Part shown: in pieces, positions 33,073 to 35,552 of the stretch | How positions within the stretch are numbered: position 1 is the stretch's first letter | How the letters are laid out: the number at the start of each line of letters is the position of its first letter | DNA from: an uncultured Dorea sp. | GTDB lineage: Bacteria; Bacillota; Clostridia; Lachnospirales; Lachnospiraceae | Assembly: GCA_910588745.1 (NCBI GenBank) | Contig: CAJURK010000033.1 | Location: 1-35,552, forward strand | Direction: 5' to 3' | DNA: 35,552 nucleotides | Position numbers and translations under genes: made by a program | Notes under the pieces: generated by a model | The model's input: the letters and a program-made list of their open reading frames with translations, nothing else | What the model was told of the DNA's origin: nothing | Database searches by the model: none

Positions 33073-35358
33073 ATAGAAATAAAAAAGTATTTAAAAGAAA
33101 GGAAATTATTTACAATATGCCTATTTTGTTTCCTGATAAGTTTTATTTGTATTCACTGGGGAAGAGAAACTTTTCTAAGAGATACGTTTTCTTCTCCAGC
33201 GGAGGCAAAGATTCCCGCGGAAACGCAAGTAAGGATTGTGGGGCAGATTTATCAGATGGAACAGGCAGACAACTATCAAATATTATATCTTAGAAATAAT
33301 TCTATTTATGTTCAAACTGACCATCGTCAGGAACAGATCGTTCAGGAACCCTATGTGATGATATATGATGACGGAGGCTTAAGCCTTCGGCTGGGAAACA
33401 CCTTGCAGGTAATGGGAGAGCTTTGTTTTTTTGAAGAGGAGAGGAATCCGGGAGGTTTTTCTCAGAAGGACTATTATCAGGTGAAAAAGATTGCCGCGTA
33501 TCTTTGGAGCAGCCAGGTTCAGCGTCTGGACGGAAGGGTATTTTTGCTTCGCGACTTGCTGTACCGCTTCCGTCTGCAGTGGGAGAAACAGCTTATGGAA
33601 ACGGCGGGGGAAGAAGAGGGAGGCGTGCTGTGCGCAATTCTATTGGGGAATAAAAAAGAAATAAATGATAATATAAAGCAAATATATCAAATGGGAGGGC
33701 TGTCTCATATTTTGGCCATTTCCGGTCTGCATTTATCCTTTGTGGGATTAGGATTTTACCGGATGCTCCGCAGGCTGACCGGGTCTTACGCTCTGGGAGG
33801 AGCTTTCGGAATGGCGTTTTTGCTTCTTTATATTATCATGATTGGAAGCAGCGTATCGGCCGTGCGTGCGCTGATCATGTTCTGTATCCGTGTAGGAGCA
33901 GATATGTCAGGCAGGGTTTATGATGCGCCTACTGCGGTGGCTGCGGCCGCTGCAGTAGTGATTCTCTGGCGGCCGTTTTCCTTTTATGATGCAGGGTTTC
34001 AGCTGTCCTTCGGTGCAGTATGCGGGATCATATTCTTATATCCGCTGGTTTCAGAGGAGGAAGCCGGGTATCGAAATAGCGCTGTGAAGGAAAAGAGGAA
34101 TACGAGGAGCAGCCTGCTGTCAGGGATAAAGGACAGTTTCACAGCAAGTATCTGTATTCAGGCGGCAACGCTTCCGGCTATCTTATTTCATTATTATGAA
34201 TTTCCCGTATATTCGGTATTACTGAATTTGATTGTGATCCCTTTAATGAGCCTGCTTCTGGTATCCGGCTTTGCGGGCAGCTTTTTGTGTCTGTTCTGGC
34301 CGGGCGGAGGAATCCTCTGCATGCAGCTCTGCGGGCTGATCCTGAAGCTGTATGAACGGCTCTGCAGGGGAATCGGCCTGCTTCCGAAGCATCAGCTGAT
34401 TACTGGAAAACCAGAAGTTTTTGGAATTATTGTTTATTGCACAGGCCTTCTGCTCTGCCTGCTTCTGCTGCATGGGAAAATCTGTAGAGCGGCCAGAGCC
34501 GGAGCTTATACCGTTGGAATGCTGGCGTTGATTTTTTCCTGTCCGGCAGTGAATCACAAAGGCCTGGAGGCGGTTTTTCTGGATGTGGGGCAGGGAGATG
34601 GAATATTTATACGGGAAAGGGGAGGAATCACCTGTCTGATTGATGGGGGAAGCAGCGATGTGTCTAAGGTGGGAAAATACCGGATAGAGCCGTTTTTGAA
34701 AGCGAGAGGGGTATCGGAAATTGACTACGCTTTTGTTACCCATGGGGACAGCGACCATATCAGCGGTCTGGAGGAGTTGCTGGAAAGACAGGATATCGGA
34801 GTGAGGATTTCCTGCGTAGTATTTCCAGAGCAGGAGTTGTGGGATGAGAAGCTGGAAAGTCTCTGCCTTCTGGCCAGAGAGTATGGAACCCGGACGGCAG
34901 TAATGCATCCCGGACAGAGGCTTGAGGGGAAAAAACTGATTCTTGGATGTATCGCTCCGGATGGAGAAAAACTTGCAGAGACAGGAAATGCAGCTTCATT
35001 GGTGCTGGAAGGAACCTATGGGGAACTAGATATATTGTTTACCGGAGATGTGGAGGGAGAAGGAGAAAACCTGTTGACAGAGATATTAGAAAAAGAGTAT
35101 GAAGTTTTGAAGGTAGCTCATCACGGCTCTAAAAACTCTACAAATGAGAAGTTTTTGGAAATCGTCCACCCAAAGCTTGCGGTAATATCAGCGGGAAGAG
35201 ACAACAGGTATGGGCATCCCCATGAAGAAACACTGGTAAAATTGGAGAAAGAAGGGGCGGCAGTTCTTATCACTGCGCAGTCAGGAGCAGTAATCCTGAA
35301 AGCAAAGGGAAAAGATGCGGCAGATTTAAAGATTACCCAGTATAATTCTGATTTTTAA
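33073..35358 (+). CDS. comEC: ComEC/Rec2 DNA-uptake channel
   Basis: ComEC forms the membrane channel for single-stranded DNA in transformation. The product has an N-terminal helix (LFTICLFCFLISFICIHW), an OB-fold region, the Competence domain with eight or so helices (GGLSHILAISGLHLSFVGLG), and a C-terminal metallo-beta-lactamase domain from about residue 500 (VFLDVGQGDGIFIRE, FVTHGDSDHISGLEE, LKVAHHGSKNS). Family length (about 760) is reached only if the frame starts at ATA 33073, eight bases behind GGAGG at 33060-33064. The first standard start, GTG 33238, would remove the first helix and 55 residues. Whether ATA is used as a rare start or is a mutated ATG cannot be told. Confidence 0.92.
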   Translation: MEIKKYLKERKLFTICLFCFLISFICIHWGRETFLRDTFSSPAEAKIPAETQVRIVGQIYQMEQADNYQILYLRNNSIYVQTDHRQEQIVQEPYVMIYDDGGLSLRLGNTLQVMGELCFFEEERNPGGFSQKDYYQVKKIAAYLWSSQVQRLDGRVFLLRDLLYRFRLQWEKQLMETAGEEEGGVLCAILLGNKKEINDNIKQIYQMGGLSHILAISGLHLSFVGLGFYRMLRRLTGSYALGGAFGMAFLLLYIIMIGSSVSAVRALIMFCIRVGADMSGRVYDAPTAVAAAAAVVILWRPFSFYDAGFQLSFGAVCGIIFLYPLVSEEEAGYRNSAVKEKRNTRSSLLSGIKDSFTASICIQAATLPAILFHYYEFPVYSVLLNLIVIPLMSLLLVSGFAGSFLCLFWPGGGILCMQLCGLILKLYERLCRGIGLLPKHQLITGKPEVFGIIVYCTGLLLCLLLLHGKICRAARAGAYTVGMLALIFSCPAVNHKGLEAVFLDVGQGDGIFIRERGGITCLIDGGSSDVSKVGKYRIEPFLKARGVSEIDYAFVTHGDSDHISGLEELLERQDIGVRISCVVFPEQELWDEKLESLCLLAREYGTRTAVMHPGQRLEGKKLILGCIAPDGEKLAETGNAASLVLEGTYGELDILFTGDVEGEGENLLTEILEKEYEVLKVAHHGSKNSTNEKFLEIVHPKLAVISAGRDNRYGHPHEETLVKLEKEGAAVLITAQSGAVILKAKGKDAADLKITQYNSDF

Positions 35359-35363
35359 TATTT

Positions 35364-35408
35364 AGTTGAAGAGAGAGTTGATTTTGTGATTGAAGAGTTT
35401 GTGTCTCT
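35364..35408 (+). terminator. Possible terminator after comEC
   Basis: gaagagagag and ctctcttt can form a stem of seven or eight bases soon after the comEC stop. The following T content is modest. The remaining bases to the end of the window show no gene. Confidence 0.4.
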
Positions 35409-35552
35409 CTTTAGTTGATATATTATAAAAGACAAGATGTTAACTTTTTACATTGCTGAATTATATAAATGCGGGATTCAGAAAAACTATAAAAACAAAC
35501 GACAATGATGAAAAATGGTTGAATATGTATTTGGTATACTGCGTTCCACGAT

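Noticed and set aside
34243..34908. 221-codon minus-strand frame inside comEC.
   Set aside because: It is a shadow of the comEC frame; the His/Gln-rich composition is typical of antisense readings.

Overview
The window looks like a piece of a Clostridia chromosome, most likely Lachnospiraceae (Bacillota). The grounds are the gene families (CotF-like coat proteins, a GerMN lipoprotein, a DUF3048 lipoprotein, a T-box leader before leuS), the strong AGGAGG-type ribosome sites, the sigma-A promoters and the moderate GC content. This assignment rests on gene content and not on a database match.

Bases 1-6563 are a decaying accessory region for surface polysaccharide modification. An ISL3-type transposase pseudogene has at least two frameshifts and carries a 98-bp insert of a palindromic REP-like element. 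It runs directly into the C-terminal three quarters of an AlgI-like MBOAT O-acyltransferase, giving a chimeric open frame. A frameshifted AlgX/DHHW-type partner follows, then remnants of an IS3 element on the minus strand, the tail of a GtrB-type glycosyltransferase, an intact-looking GtrA flippase gene, a frameshifted acyltransferase-3 gene and a possible second GtrA tail.

Bases 6567-17000 return to core genes. They hold a DUF3048 (YerB-like) lipoprotein gene convergent with tyrA-aroA across a long hairpin, then an EF-G paralogue with a divergent GTPase G4 motif. Next come two out-of-order fragments of a 2-keto-3-deoxygluconate-kinase-like gene, an unrecognised membrane protein, an AEC transporter and a small P-loop protein on the minus strand. 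The leuS T-box leader closes this part.

Bases 17031-24599 carry leuS, then a minus-strand series: a PF12897-type aspartate aminotransferase, two CotF-like coat proteins, a class C26 glutamine amidotransferase and argG. Bases 24600-28726 are an arginine biosynthesis locus. argG and argC-GNAT-argJ-argB diverge from promoters that overlap ARG-box-like sites, so ArgR control is likely.

Bases 28813-35358 hold a YdcZ-type transporter and then a tight run of comEA, an OmpR-type response regulator, a sensor kinase, a GerMN lipoprotein and comEC. Two parts of a DNA-uptake machine thus flank a two-component system. comEC appears to begin at an ATA codon behind a well-placed ribosome site. I see no prophage, CRISPR array, rRNA or tRNA. 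I do not see a clearly new defence or biosynthetic system; the best leads are the competence/two-component cluster, the EF-G paralogue, the GNAT inside the arg operon and the mobile-element debris at the left end.
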